From the NCBI GenBank assembly GCA_947493945.1, contig CANLSR010000009.1, forward strand, positions 62,001-126,000: a stretch of 64,000 nt of DNA, in the 5' to 3' direction. Origin of the DNA: an uncultured bacterium. Lineage in GTDB: Bacteria; Bacteroidota; Rhodothermia; Rhodothermales; Rubricoccaceae. Below, piece after piece: positions 26,335 to 34,947 of the stretch. The position numbers and the translations under genes are program-made. A model generated the notes under the pieces. That model saw only the letters and a list, made by a program, of their open reading frames with translations. It had not been told where the DNA came from and did not search any database. The first letter of the stretch is position 1, and each line of letters starts with the position of its first letter.

Positions 26335-28068
26335 CTATCCGCCCGACAGCGCGGCGACCGTCGCGAGCGTGTCGATCTCTTGGGGCGGCTTGTCCTGGCG
26401 CCAGCGCACGATCCGGGGGAAGCGGAGCGCGTAGCCGGCGCGGTGGCGCTTCGAGACCTGGACGTTGTCGAAGGCCACCTCCACCACGACCTCGGGCACG
26501 ACCGTCCGCACCTTGCCGTGGGCGAACGTCTCCAGCGTGTGCGCCTCGAACCACTCGGTGAGCGCCGCCAGCTCGGCGTCGGTCAGCCCGGAGTACGCCT
26601 TGCCGACGTTGAGCAGCGTGCCGTCGCTCTCGCTCGTGCGGACGGCGAAGGTGAAGTCGGACAGCAGCTTGCGCCGGCCGCCGTGCCCGCGCTCCACCGA
26701 CGTCACGACCACGTCCAGCGTGGCGAGCGCCTTTTTGACCTTGAGCCAGTCGCGCCCGCGCCGGCCGGGCTTGTAGGGCGAGTCCAGGCCCTTGACCATC
26801 AGCCCCTCGTTGCCGCGCTGGCGGGCGGCGTCGAACAGCTCGTCGAGTCGGTCGAGGTCGTCCAACTCGGTGACGGCGGAGCGGCGGAGCGGGCCGCCGA
26901 ACGGCAACCGATCCAGCAGCGCCTGGCGCTCGCGGTAGGACCGGTCGAACGTGGGCCGGTCGTCCCAGGCCAGCACGTCGTAGGCGACGAACGCGACCGG
27001 CGCCTGGGCCTGAAGCTCGGCCGAGGCCGTCTTTCGGCCCAGTCGCTTTTGCAGCGCCTGGAACGGCACGATGGCCCCGCCGTGCTCGCCGTCCGGCTCG
27101 ACGGGCACGATCTCGCCGTCCACGATCACGCCGGCCGGCGACGCCTCCGCCCAGGCCGCCAGCGGGGCGACGAGGTCGGGGAAGGCGCGCTGGATGGCGT
27201 CCAGCGTGCGCGAAAACAGGGCGACTCGGGCACCGTCTTGGGCAACGCCGTGCAAGTCCGGACCGCCGGGGTCGGCGGCGACGTGGACCTGGGCGCGGAT
27301 GCCGTCGAACTTGTCCTCGACGGCGACCGGCGGCGGCAGCTGGCGGCCCACCTCGTCGGCCAGCGTCCGCGCCTCGCTCGCCTCGGCGGCCGTCGCCAGC
27401 ATGAACTTGATCGGGTGGAACATGCGGAGCGTCGCCTCCGCCAGCCGGCCGTGCCGAGCCAGAACCGCCGTCTCGCCGACGTCGCCGGTCAGCCGGTTGG
27501 CGCGCTTGACGGCCTTCAGCTCCCGCTCGTACAGCCGCGCGATGGCCGACTCGACGCCGCCCTCCAGCATCCCGATCCGGGTCTCGCCGGCCAGCAGCTT
27601 GACCAGGAACCGCGCCTCGACGGGCAGGGCGCGGCCCAGCACCTCGGCGACGAGCGCGGTCTTGGCCTTGCTGCCCCGCGTCCGGGCGACCTCGGCAAAA
27701 AACGCGTCGGCGTCGGCCAGCGTCAGCGTCGGCTCGGCGGGCGGCACCAGCGCGTCGAGCGCGGCGGCGGCCACGTCGCCCGGGTCGCCCAGGCGGACGA
27801 GCGACGCCTGCAAGTCGTCGGGCTCGGCGCCGGTGGCGCTGGCGGTCGCGTTCCGCAAGACCGAGAAGCCCACGTTGACGGTCCGCTGGTCGCTCAGCGG
27901 GAACACCCGGCCGGCGGCCCACCGCGCGGCCAGGCGGAGGTCGGCGTCGTCCAGGTCGGCCAGGAGCGCGCCCAGGCGGTCGGCCTTGTCGTGGCGGCCG
28001 GCGGTCTCGGCCACGTCCGCGAGGGCGGCGGCGAAGTCGGAGAACGGAGCAGAGTCGGCGTCGGGCAT
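26335..28068 (-). CDS. ATP-dependent DNA ligase
   Basis: 577 aa. Seals nicks using ATP, beside the NAD-dependent LigA that bacteria use for replication. N-terminal DNA-binding domain (LLAGETRIGMLEGGVESAIA), nucleotidyltransferase motif I EDKFDGIRAQVH with the adenylated Lys, motif III FVAYDVLAWDDRP region, motif IV GLMVKGLDSPY, motif V DWLKVKKA, and a C-terminal OB fold. The layout is that of archaeal-type replicative ligases that occur as accessory repair ligases in bacteria. I chose the ATG at 28068; an in-frame GTG lies at 28104. Followed by the DHH gene at 83 nt. Confidence 0.95.
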   Translation of the reverse strand: MPDADSAPFSDFAAALADVAETAGRHDKADRLGALLADLDDADLRLAARWAAGRVFPLSDQRTVNVGFSVLRNATASATGAEPDDLQASLVRLGDPGDVAAAALDALVPPAEPTLTLADADAFFAEVARTRGSKAKTALVAEVLGRALPVEARFLVKLLAGETRIGMLEGGVESAIARLYERELKAVKRANRLTGDVGETAVLARHGRLAEATLRMFHPIKFMLATAAEASEARTLADEVGRQLPPPVAVEDKFDGIRAQVHVAADPGGPDLHGVAQDGARVALFSRTLDAIQRAFPDLVAPLAAWAEASPAGVIVDGEIVPVEPDGEHGGAIVPFQALQKRLGRKTASAELQAQAPVAFVAYDVLAWDDRPTFDRSYRERQALLDRLPFGGPLRRSAVTELDDLDRLDELFDAARQRGNEGLMVKGLDSPYKPGRRGRDWLKVKKALATLDVVVTSVERGHGGRRKLLSDFTFAVRTSESDGTLLNVGKAYSGLTDAELAALTEWFEAHTLETFAHGKVRTVVPEVVVEVAFDNVQVSKRHRAGYALRFPRIVRWRQDKPPQEIDTLATVAALSGG

Positions 28069-28161
28069 CGGACGTAGGTCGGCGGTCGGGGCGTCTTGCA
28101 ACACGGCCGTACGGGTGGGGGCCTGCGACTGGCGGAGGCGACCCGCCAGCGGGCGGCGGGC

Positions 28162-29166
28162 TCAGTCGGTGCCGGGGTCGGCCTCTTCCTCGGGCGGCGC
28201 CCACTCCGAGTCCGGCGGGCGGCGATCTTTGTGGGGCCGGGCCTTTTTGACGTGCGGGCCGGAGACGCCCTGGCAGGTCGGGCAAAAGTAGATGATCCGC
28301 TTTTTCTCGACCGTCTCGCCGGTGTCCTCGTCCTCATACTCGTGCGACAACTGCTTGGCCTGGCGGACGTGGTCGTCGCAGACTAGGCACGGCAGGTTGG
28401 TGCGGCGGAAGACCCAGTGCCGCGTGTTCCAGGTGTGTGCGTGGGGCGAGTAGCGGAGGTCGCGGTCGGCGGCCTGCTGCTCTTGGACGGCCCGGGGCAC
28501 CGTGCGCCCGCCTTCTCGGTAGGCCTGGAGGCCGATGCGCGGGACGGTCTCGGCCAGGCACTGGCGCTCGGCGTCGTCGAGCTCGCCGACCAGGCGCCAC
28601 GGGTCCATGCGGCACTCGTAGAGGATCTCGGCGCGGAGGTAGTTGCCGATGCCGGCGGCGACCGACTGGTCGAGCAGCGCCGAGCCGACCTCGCGCTGGG
28701 GCTGGCGGTCCAGCCGAGCGAGGAACTCGGCGGCGTCGAACGGGCCGGTCTCGGGCAGCACGTCCGGCCCCAGGCGCGGCAGCGCGGGGATCTGCTGGTA
28801 CGGGTCGCCGCGGCCGACGGTGAACTTGGGCGCCGAGTACAGCAGCGCCGCCGCGTCGTCGGTGACGATCCGTGCGCGCTCGCGGCGGTCGCGCGTGGCC
28901 ACCTCGTCGGCGTCGGGCGCGACCACCATCCAGCGGCCCCACATGAGGTAGTGGGAGTGGAAAAACAGGTCGCCCTCGACCTGGCCCACCAGGTGCTTGC
29001 CGTGCGCCCACACGCGCTCGACGCGCTGGCCGACGAACGCGTCGGGGTGCTCCGCCAGCCAGGCGCGGGCCACCTTGGTGCGGGCGCCGAAGGCGCGGAT
29101 GGTCCGGCCCGCCAGGGCGTCGTGCAGCAGGTCGGCGGAGCGCTGGACTTCGGGGCCTTCGGGCAT
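28162..29166 (-). CDS. nei: Fpg/Nei family DNA glycosylase (endonuclease VIII-like)
   Basis: 334-aa base-excision repair glycosylase/AP lyase. It starts MPEGPEV, so after Met removal Pro2 and Glu3 are the catalytic residues. The H2TH domain (VGSALLDQSVAAGIGNYLRAEILY) is intact, and the zinc finger is seen as CLVC and CPTC with an insert between the two knuckles. The C-terminus carries a charged extension (PHKDRRPPDSEWAPPEEE) beyond the finger. Pro-Glu start and finger type point to Nei rather than Fpg; oxidised pyrimidines are then the likely substrates. First of four same-strand genes (nei, ligase, DHH, DUF421). Confidence 0.9.
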   Translation of the reverse strand: MPEGPEVQRSADLLHDALAGRTIRAFGARTKVARAWLAEHPDAFVGQRVERVWAHGKHLVGQVEGDLFFHSHYLMWGRWMVVAPDADEVATRDRRERARIVTDDAAALLYSAPKFTVGRGDPYQQIPALPRLGPDVLPETGPFDAAEFLARLDRQPQREVGSALLDQSVAAGIGNYLRAEILYECRMDPWRLVGELDDAERQCLAETVPRIGLQAYREGGRTVPRAVQEQQAADRDLRYSPHAHTWNTRHWVFRRTNLPCLVCDDHVRQAKQLSHEYEDEDTGETVEKKRIIYFCPTCQGVSGPHVKKARPHKDRRPPDSEWAPPEEEADPGTD

Positions 29167-29514
29167 TCGCGTGCGGGGGGAGCCCGGCCTCTATGGCCGG
29201 CCACCGCCAGGGTTCTGCCCGAGCCGGCGTTCGGGGTCCGCCCGATGGGGAACGCTGCCGTGCCGGCTCGGGCGCCTGTTTGCGCCGCCCGCGCCGCGAC
29301 CGATGACGGGCTCACGCTCACGCTCGCGCCTATGCCTCCGCCCCACCCCCCGGTCACGCCCGCCCGCTGGCCCGTCGCCCCGACGCCGTCGTTTGTAGGC
29401 TGGCGGCCCCGCGTCCGGACGCCCTCCGCCCCGGCGCCGGCGCCCAAGCCAGACGAGCGGCCCAAGGCTCCGCCCAGGCCGTAGCGCTGGCGGTCCCTGT
29501 CGGCGATGACTTGC
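29167..29514. other. Gene-poor stretch with a short proline-rich open frame
   Basis: 348 nt between nei and the DUF423 gene. The plus strand has a 50-codon open frame (29332-29484) made mostly of Pro, Ala and Arg; it has no recognisable family and is probably not coding. A CGCTGGCGGTCCCTGTCGGCG segment at 29486-29506 belongs to the dispersed element family. CCGAGCCGGCG and GCCGGCTCGGG (about 29219-29270) could pair. Confidence 0.4.
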
Positions 29515-29904
29515 TTACGGCGTCCGCGTCCCCTCGCGCCACGTCGCGACCGCCAGCGTGGCCCAGCCGGCGATCATCGCGAGCCCGCCGACGGGCGCCA
29601 CGGCGCCGAGCACGGGCAGGTCGAGGAGCACCAGCGCGTACAGGCTGCCCGAGAACACGACCGAGCCGGCCAGCAGCAGGCGCCCGGCCCAGAGCGCCGC
29701 CGCCGACTGGCGGAGGGCGGCGACGAGCGCGGCCACGACGGTCGCGAGCGCGTGTGCCAGGCCGTAGCTCGCGCCCGTCCGCCACGTCTCCAGGCGGTCG
29801 GGCGACACCGTATCCGCCAACCCGTGCGCGCCGAAGGCGCCGAGCGCCACCTCCAGCGCGCCGAGCCCGGCCGCGACGGCGGCGAGGTGCCAGGCGGCCC
29901 TCAT
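29515..29904 (-). CDS. DUF423 family membrane protein
   Basis: 129 aa, four hydrophobic segments. Family marks: GALEVALGAFGAHGL near the N-terminus, RLETWRTGASYGLAHALA, GSVVFSGSLYALVL and GAVAPVGGLAMIAGWATLAV at the end. DUF423 proteins are small inner-membrane proteins of unknown function. The ATG overlaps the stop of the upstream lipoprotein gene by 4 nt (ATGA), so the two are translationally coupled. Last gene of the rsfS row. Confidence 0.9.
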   Translation of the reverse strand: MRAAWHLAAVAAGLGALEVALGAFGAHGLADTVSPDRLETWRTGASYGLAHALATVVAALVAALRQSAAALWAGRLLLAGSVVFSGSLYALVLLDLPVLGAVAPVGGLAMIAGWATLAVATWREGTRTP

Positions 29905-30416
29905 CGGTCCGCGTCCTCGCGCACCGACAGCACCTGGAACGGCGTCGGCTTGCCGTTGACGCGGAGCGTGTAGCTGCCCGCCTCGAAGCCGCCGTCGAGC
30001 ACGACGTAGAACCGGAACGGCCGCACGACGGCGGCGCACACGGTCTCGAGCGGCTGGCGCATGGTCAGGTCCACGGCGACAAAGTGGCCCTCGCGCGACT
30101 GCGTCACCTCGGTCAGCTCGGCGCAGGCGTCGGGCAAGGCGCCCTGGACCAGGACCTCGACGGCCACCGCGTCGCCCGGGGCCGGCCGGCCGGCCGCGCG
30201 CACGGCGACCGAGTCCACGACGGCCGGGTAGACCAGGTAGCGCGTGCTGTCGGCGATGGGCCGGACCTGCATCGTCTCGCGGCGGTCGTCGCTGCCGACG
30301 CGGTAGCCGTAGCGGTCGCGGTCGGCCCCGCTGGCGGAGGCGCCGGAGCCGCCGCACGCGGCCAGGCCCGCCGCGGCGACCATGAGCGCCAGCGGGGCGA
30401 GGGCGGCGCGCGTCAC
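29901..30416 (-). CDS. Lipoprotein of unknown function
   Basis: 171 aa, GTG start overlapping the rsfS stop by 4 nt (GTGA). Signal peptide with lipobox LAAC (Cys about residue 21), followed by a Ser/Ala/Gly linker. The body looks beta-rich (YLVYPAVVDSVAVRAAGRP, FRFYVVLDGGFEAGSYTLRVNGKP). I do not recognise the fold. Only two further cysteines. The tight overlap with rsfS upstream and DUF423 downstream shows a transcription and translation unit. Likely anchored in the outer membrane. Confidence 0.8.
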   Translation of the reverse strand: MTRAALAPLALMVAAAGLAACGGSGASASGADRDRYGYRVGSDDRRETMQVRPIADSTRYLVYPAVVDSVAVRAAGRPAPGDAVAVEVLVQGALPDACAELTEVTQSREGHFVAVDLTMRQPLETVCAAVVRPFRFYVVLDGGFEAGSYTLRVNGKPTPFQVLSVREDADR

Positions 30417-30940
30417 GAGCCCTGGCCGCCGTCGGTGGGCCCGGCCTCGTCGGGAGCCGCGGGCGCGTCGGCGGCGTCGGGCGATCCGGGCGGCGGCGGG
30501 GCCGGCTCGCCGTCGCCGGCCAGGATCGCCGCCTCCGGGTTCTCGTCGGTCACCGTCTCCGCCGGGGCGTCGCCCCACAGCCGCTCCAGGTCGTAGTGCG
30601 CCCGCAACTCGCGGTCGAACACGTGGACCGCCAGGTCGAAGTAGTCCAGCACGATCCAACGGTTGGTGCCGGGCTGGCCCTCCTTCGACATCGGCCGCTC
30701 GCCGGCCCGCTCGCGGATCGCGTCCACGATGCCGTCCACGATGGCCCGGATCTGGAGGTCCGACTCGCCGGTGGCGAGCACGAAGTAGTCGACCTCGCCC
30801 GAGATGCCGCGCAGGTCCATCACGGTCACGTCGAGCGCGCGTTTGCTCAGGGCGGCGTCGAGCGCGATCCGCGCCAGATCGCGGCCGGACGTGGGGCCGG
30901 TGCGACGAGGTCGGGACGATTGGGTCTGGGCTTCGGACAT
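30413..30940 (-). CDS. rsfS: Ribosome silencing factor RsfS (RsfA/Iojap family)
   Basis: 175 aa. Binds L14 on the large subunit and blocks joining of subunits when nutrients are low. Core domain residues about 20-130: ARIALDAALSKRALDVTVMDLRGISGEVDYFVLATG (family signature, split here), KEGQPGTNRWIVLDYFDLAVHVF, and HYDLERLWGDAP. The C-terminal 45 residues are an Ala/Pro/Asp-rich tail without a known domain. Placed between a LytR_C-domain gene and a lipoprotein gene. Confidence 0.94.
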   Translation of the reverse strand: MSEAQTQSSRPRRTGPTSGRDLARIALDAALSKRALDVTVMDLRGISGEVDYFVLATGESDLQIRAIVDGIVDAIRERAGERPMSKEGQPGTNRWIVLDYFDLAVHVFDRELRAHYDLERLWGDAPAETVTDENPEAAILAGDGEPAPPPPGSPDAADAPAAPDEAGPTDGGQGS

Positions 30941-30983
30941 GATAACGTGTAAGGCGAGGGGGACGGGGCCGGGCGTCCGTGGC

Positions 30984-31421
30984 TCACTCCGCGAACGGCG
31001 CTAGCGCGGGGTAGTCGGCGCCGACAAAGAGCGTGACGTCGAGGGAGTAGTCGGTGGTGGGGCCGCCCGTCACCACGCGGGCGTCGCCGAGCCCGAGGGC
31101 CTGGGCGACGTGGCGGGCGTCGAGGGCCGTGCCCGAACGCACCAGGACCGTCGTTGTGTCCCGGCGCGCGGCGTTGCCGATCTCGACCACGTCGAACCCG
31201 CGCCGCCGGAGGTAGCCGGTGGTGCGGCCGGCCAGCCCGTCGGCGCCGGCGGCGTTGAGCACCTCGACCTGGATCCGCGCCATCTGCTCGTCGGAGCGCG
31301 TCGGGGTGGTGCGCGGCGTGAACACGCGCGTGGCCAGCCCGTAGACCAGCGCCGCCACCACCAGCGCGCCCACCACCAGCGCGGCGTTGAGCAGGGCGCT
31401 GCCGAGCCGAGAGTCGGCCAT
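30984..31421 (-). CDS. LytR C-terminal (LytR_C) domain protein, membrane-anchored
   Basis: 145 aa. One N-terminal transmembrane segment (residues about 8-30, LLNAALVVGALVVAALVYGLA), then a periplasmic LytR_C domain (IQVEVLNAAGADGLAGRTTGYLRRRGFDVVEIGNA, VLVRSGTALDARHVAQALGL, and a final SLDVTLFVGADY). LytR_C domains accompany LytR-CpsA-Psr enzymes but here the catalytic domain is absent. In Bacteroidota such genes often sit next to rsfS, as here. 6 nt after the upstream surface-protein gene. Confidence 0.88.
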   Translation of the reverse strand: MADSRLGSALLNAALVVGALVVAALVYGLATRVFTPRTTPTRSDEQMARIQVEVLNAAGADGLAGRTTGYLRRRGFDVVEIGNAARRDTTTVLVRSGTALDARHVAQALGLGDARVVTGGPTTDYSLDVTLFVGADYPALAPFAE

Positions 31422-31427
31422 GCGGCC

Positions 31428-32042
31428 CTACCGGCCGTCGCGGAAGAACAGGTCGTCGGCGCCGCCCACGCGCAGCGTCGCGCTGTGCTGGCGGCGGCCG
31501 GCGCCGAGCCCGTAGGCCGGCCCCATGCCGTAGGGCGAGTACCCGTACGGCGAGGCGTAGGCGCCGTAGGGGCTCTGCTGGACGCTCAGGTGCAGCACCG
31601 CGTTCTTGGTCGGCCGGTACGCCAGCTCGGCGTTGCGCAGGAACACGCGCGTGCCGTCGGTGCCGCCCAGGCCCAACGCCGACTGCGCCGCGTCGTCGCC
31701 GAACAGGTTGTGAGACACGCCCAGGTCCACCCGGCCCGCCAGCTTGTCCGACGGCTGCCAGCGCATGGACGCCGTGTACATCCCCAGCCCGACCGAGCCA
31801 CCGGCTCCGCCGATGTAGGACGCCTCATACGACTGGCTAAAGTCGAGCGTCTCGGCGTTGAACAGGGACCGGAGCGACAGCGGGGCGCCCGGGGTGTCGG
31901 AGAGCGCGACCGGCGCCGGCCGGCCGGGCACGTCCGAAGCGCGCTGGGCGCTCGCGGGGACGGCGAGGGCCAGGACCAGAGCCAGGGCGAGCGTGCGCCC
32001 CGCGGACCGGGGGGTCGGCGAAGCCAGCGGGATCAGAGACAT
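31428..32042 (-). CDS. Exported hypothetical protein with Tyr/Pro/Gly repeats
   Basis: 204 aa. Signal peptide (TLALALVLALAVPASAQ, cleavage after Ala-Gln near residue 33). The mature part has alternating hydrophobic strands (SVGLGMYTASMRWQPSD, LAGRVDLGVSHNLFGDD), suggesting a small outer-membrane or periplasmic beta protein. Near the end SPYGAYASPYGYSPYGMG is a short repeat of S-P-Y-G. No family recognised. First gene of a five-gene row with LytR_C, rsfS, lipoprotein and DUF423. Start ATG at 32042; the open frame extends upstream but without signal-peptide sense. Confidence 0.75.
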   Translation of the reverse strand: MSLIPLASPTPRSAGRTLALALVLALAVPASAQRASDVPGRPAPVALSDTPGAPLSLRSLFNAETLDFSQSYEASYIGGAGGSVGLGMYTASMRWQPSDKLAGRVDLGVSHNLFGDDAAQSALGLGGTDGTRVFLRNAELAYRPTKNAVLHLSVQQSPYGAYASPYGYSPYGMGPAYGLGAGRRQHSATLRVGGADDLFFRDGR

Positions 32043-32160
32043 GGGACGGGCAGGGCGGGACGGGGCAGGATAGGCCGGGCGGCGGACGGAGTCAACGGCA
32101 GTCGGCGTGCCCCGTCGGGGCCTCAACGCCGCGAGAGCCGGGCTGGTGCCCACACCGACC

Positions 32161-32210
32161 TACCGTACTCGGTAGGGGCATACCGGCGGTATGCCCGTAC
32201 GGCGATGGTC
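32161..32210. promoter_or_regulatory. Nested TACCG/CGGTA palindromes upstream of the surface-protein gene
   Basis: TACCG-TACT-CGGTA at 32161-32174, then GGGCATACCG-G-CGGTATGCCC at 32176-32196 (10-bp arms, 1-nt centre), then a further CGTACGG. It lies 119 nt upstream of the surface-protein start and 54 nt after the aminotransferase stop. It could be a regulator site or terminator hairpin; no T tract follows. Confidence 0.5.
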
Positions 32211-32249
32211 GGTGCTCAGGCGAGCTGCCGTGGTCGTGCAGAACACCGC

Positions 32250-33431
32250 CTACGCCGTCACGGCCTCCGCCAGCAGCGGCTCGGCGGCGCCGAGCGCGCC
32301 GTCGCGGCCCAGCACCTCGCCCAGCGCGCCCAGGCACAGGCGGACCGTCTCCGGCCGCGCGCCCTCGCCCATCAGCCCGATCCGCCAAGCCTTGCCGGCC
32401 AGGTCACCCAGCCCGCCGCCGATCTCCAGGCCGTACCCGTCGAGCAGCTGGCGGCGCGTGTCGGCGTCGTCGACGCCCTCCGGGATGTAGACCGCGTTGA
32501 GCTGGGGCAGCCGCTCGCCGGCGGGGACGATGAACTCCAACCCGAGCGCGTCCAGGCCGGCCGCCAGCGCGGCGTGCATCTGGGCGTGGCGGGCCCAGGC
32601 AGCCTCCAGGCCCTCGGCCTGCAGCCGCCGCAGCGCCTCGTGCAGCGCGTAGATCATGTTGACCGGCGCCGTGTGGTGGTAGGCCCGCTTGGTCCCGCCG
32701 GCCGGGTCCCAGTAGCCGGCCACCAGCGACACGTCCAGGAACCACGACGCGACCGGCGTGGCCCGCTGGCGGACGCGGTCGAGCGCGCGGTCGGAGTACG
32801 TCACCGGCGACAGGCCGGGCGGCGCCGACAGGCACTTCTGGGTGCCGGAGTAGACGGCGTCCAGGCCCCACGCGTCCACCTCGACGGGGACGCCGCCCAG
32901 GCTGGTCACGGTGTCGCAGATGGTCAGGCACTCGTGCTCGCGCGCGACCGCCGCCAGCGCGGCGGCGTCGGACAAGGCGCCGGTCGAGGTCTCGGCGTGG
33001 ACGAACGCCACCACCTCGGCGCCGGGCGTCGCCGCCAGCGTCTGGCGCAGGTCGTCGGGGTCGACGGCGCGGCCCCACTCGGTCTCCACCATCACGGCCA
33101 CGCCGCCGACGCGCTCGACCATCTGGCGCAGGCGCTCGCCAAACACGCCGTTCCGGCACACGACGACGGTCGTCCCGGGCTCGACCAGGTTCGAGACGGT
33201 CCCCTCCATGCCCGCCGTGCCCGGCCCTGAGACCGGCATCGTCAGGCGGTTCTCGGTCCGGAACGTCTGCTGGAGCAGGCCCTTGACCTCGTCCATCAGC
33301 CCGACAAAGACCGGGTCGAGGTGGCCCAGCGTCGGCTTGGCGAGCGCCGCCAGCACGTCGGGCGAGACGGGCGACGGGCCCGGCCCCATCAGCGTGCGGG
33401 CGGGCGGGTGGAAGGCGGGGACGGGGGACAT
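32250..33431 (-). CDS. Class V aminotransferase (alanine/serine-glyoxylate type)
   Basis: 393-aa PLP enzyme. N-terminal MGPGPSPVSPDVLAAL and HLDPVF segments, substrate/PLP motif SGPGTAGMEG, CDTVTSLGGVPVEVD with the Asp that contacts PLP nitrogen, and YSGTQKCLSAPPG with the Schiff-base Lys (near residue 200). Such enzymes transaminate glyoxylate to glycine with Ala or Ser as donor. It is the third gene after malate synthase and isocitrate lyase, so a second exit for glyoxylate toward glycine is likely (inference). Gap to aceA 122 nt. Confidence 0.9.
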   Translation of the reverse strand: MSPVPAFHPPARTLMGPGPSPVSPDVLAALAKPTLGHLDPVFVGLMDEVKGLLQQTFRTENRLTMPVSGPGTAGMEGTVSNLVEPGTTVVVCRNGVFGERLRQMVERVGGVAVMVETEWGRAVDPDDLRQTLAATPGAEVVAFVHAETSTGALSDAAALAAVAREHECLTICDTVTSLGGVPVEVDAWGLDAVYSGTQKCLSAPPGLSPVTYSDRALDRVRQRATPVASWFLDVSLVAGYWDPAGGTKRAYHHTAPVNMIYALHEALRRLQAEGLEAAWARHAQMHAALAAGLDALGLEFIVPAGERLPQLNAVYIPEGVDDADTRRQLLDGYGLEIGGGLGDLAGKAWRIGLMGEGARPETVRLCLGALGEVLGRDGALGAAEPLLAEAVTA

Positions 33432-33553
33432 GGCGCGGTGGACGGGCGGAGATGGATGGGGAGACGCAGACGAGGAGCGCGCGGCTCCGAGAACCGGGCG
33501 GGCATGGGAAACGGGGACCGGGAGCGTCCCCCGGTCCCCCACCCGGTTCCTCT

Positions 33554-34861
33554 CTAGAACTGCGCCGCCTCGGTCGAGTGCTCCATGGCGCCCGTCGAGG
33601 CCTGGCCGCCCGAGATCACGTCGCGGACGTGGTCGAAGTAGCCCGTGCCGACCTCGCGCTGGTGGCGGGTGGCGGTGTAGCCGCGGCCCTCGGCGCCGAA
33701 CTCGCGCTCCTGGAGCTCGCTGTAGGCCGCCATGCCCGACTGGCGGTAGCCGTGGGCCAGCTCGAACATGGAGTAGTTGAGGGCGTGGAAGCCGGCCAGC
33801 GTCACGAACTGGAAGGCGTAGCCCATCGCGCCCAGCTCGCGCTGGAATTTGGCGATGGTGTCGGTGTCCAGCTTGGCCTTCCAGTTGAACGACGGCGAGC
33901 AGTTGTAGGCCAGCTTTTTGCCGGGGAACTGGGCGTGGATGGCGTCGGCGAACGCGCGCGCCTCGTCCAGGTCCGGGTGGCCGGTCTCCATCCACAGCAG
34001 GTCCGCGTAGGGCGCATACGCCAGGCCGCGGGCGATGGCCGGCTCGATGCCGCACTCGACCGGGAAGAAGCCCTCCGACGTCCGCTCGGCGTCGGCCTTG
34101 ATGAACGGGCGGTCGCGGCCGTCCACGTCCGACGTCATCAGCGTGGCGCTGTCGGCGTCGGTCCGGGCGATGAGCACCGTCGGCACGCCGGCCACGTCGG
34201 CCGCCAGCCGGGCGGCGACCAGCTTGTTGACGAACTCGCCGGTGGGCACGAGCACTTTGCCGCCCAGGTGGCCGCACTTTTTCTCGGACGCCAGTTGGTC
34301 CTCGAAGTGGACGCCCGCGGCGCCGGCCGCGATCATGGCCTTCATCAGCTCGTGCGCGTTGAGGGCGCCGCCGAACCCGGCCTCGGCGTCGGCCACGATG
34401 GGCGCGAGGTAGTGCGTCGGGTCCGTCTCGCCGCCCGTCGCGGCCTCGGCCACGGCCACCTGGTCGGCGCGGAGCAGCGCGTTGTTGATCCGCTCGATCA
34501 CCATCGGGACGGAGTTGGCCGGGTACAGGCTCTGGTCGGGGTAGACCTCGCCGGCCAGGTTGGCGTCGGCGGCGACCTGCCAGCCGCTGAGGTAGATGGC
34601 CTCCAGCCCGGCCTTGACCTGCTGGACGGCCTGGCCGCCGGTCATGGCACCGAGGGCGTTGACGTAGGGCCGGTCGTGCATCAGCTCCCACAGCCGCTCG
34701 GCGCCCAGGCGGGCGAGGGTGTGCTCGATCAGGACGGAGCCGCGGAGCGCGAGCACGTCGCCGGCGGAGTAGGGGCGTTCGATGCCGTCCCAGCGGGGGT
34801 CCTCGGCCCACTGGCGGGCGAGGTCGGCGGCGGAGGCGGTGTGGGCAGCGTTGAGTTCCAT
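33554..34861 (-). CDS. aceA: Isocitrate lyase
   Basis: 435 aa. Splits isocitrate into succinate and glyoxylate, first step of the glyoxylate shunt. Signature [10 protein letters not shown] with the catalytic Cys near residue 195; other marks are [57 protein letters not shown] and the [15 protein letters not shown]-terminus. ATG at 34861 chosen; a TTG lies 45 nt upstream in frame. Middle gene of aceB-aceA-aminotransferase, 86 nt after aceB. Confidence 0.97.
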   Translation of the reverse strand: MELNAAHTASAADLARQWAEDPRWDGIERPYSAGDVLALRGSVLIEHTLARLGAERLWELMHDRPYVNALGAMTGGQAVQQVKAGLEAIYLSGWQVAADANLAGEVYPDQSLYPANSVPMVIERINNALLRADQVAVAEAATGGETDPTHYLAPIVADAEAGFGGALNAHELMKAMIAAGAAGVHFEDQLASEKKCGHLGGKVLVPTGEFVNKLVAARLAADVAGVPTVLIARTDADSATLMTSDVDGRDRPFIKADAERTSEGFFPVECGIEPAIARGLAYAPYADLLWMETGHPDLDEARAFADAIHAQFPGKKLAYNCSPSFNWKAKLDTDTIAKFQRELGAMGYAFQFVTLAGFHALNYSMFELAHGYRQSGMAAYSELQEREFGAEGRGYTATRHQREVGTGYFDHVRDVISGGQASTGAMEHSTEAAQF

Positions 34862-34947
34862 GGTTTGGGATGCGGAGACGCCCGGCGGGGCGTCTGGTTG
34901 AGACAAAACGAGAGATGTAGAGACGCTACGCCGTGGCGTCTCCGGGA

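Noticed and set aside
25139..28285. One very long minus-strand frame suggesting a ligase-DHH fusion
   Set aside because: The ligase and the DHH protein are in different frames, each with its own ATG and stop; the long frame is a shadow over the ligase before the DHH start.
29332..29484. 50-codon proline-rich open frame between nei and the DUF423 gene
   Set aside because: Composition is Pro/Ala/Arg only, no homology, no ribosome-binding site; more likely random in G+C-rich spacer.
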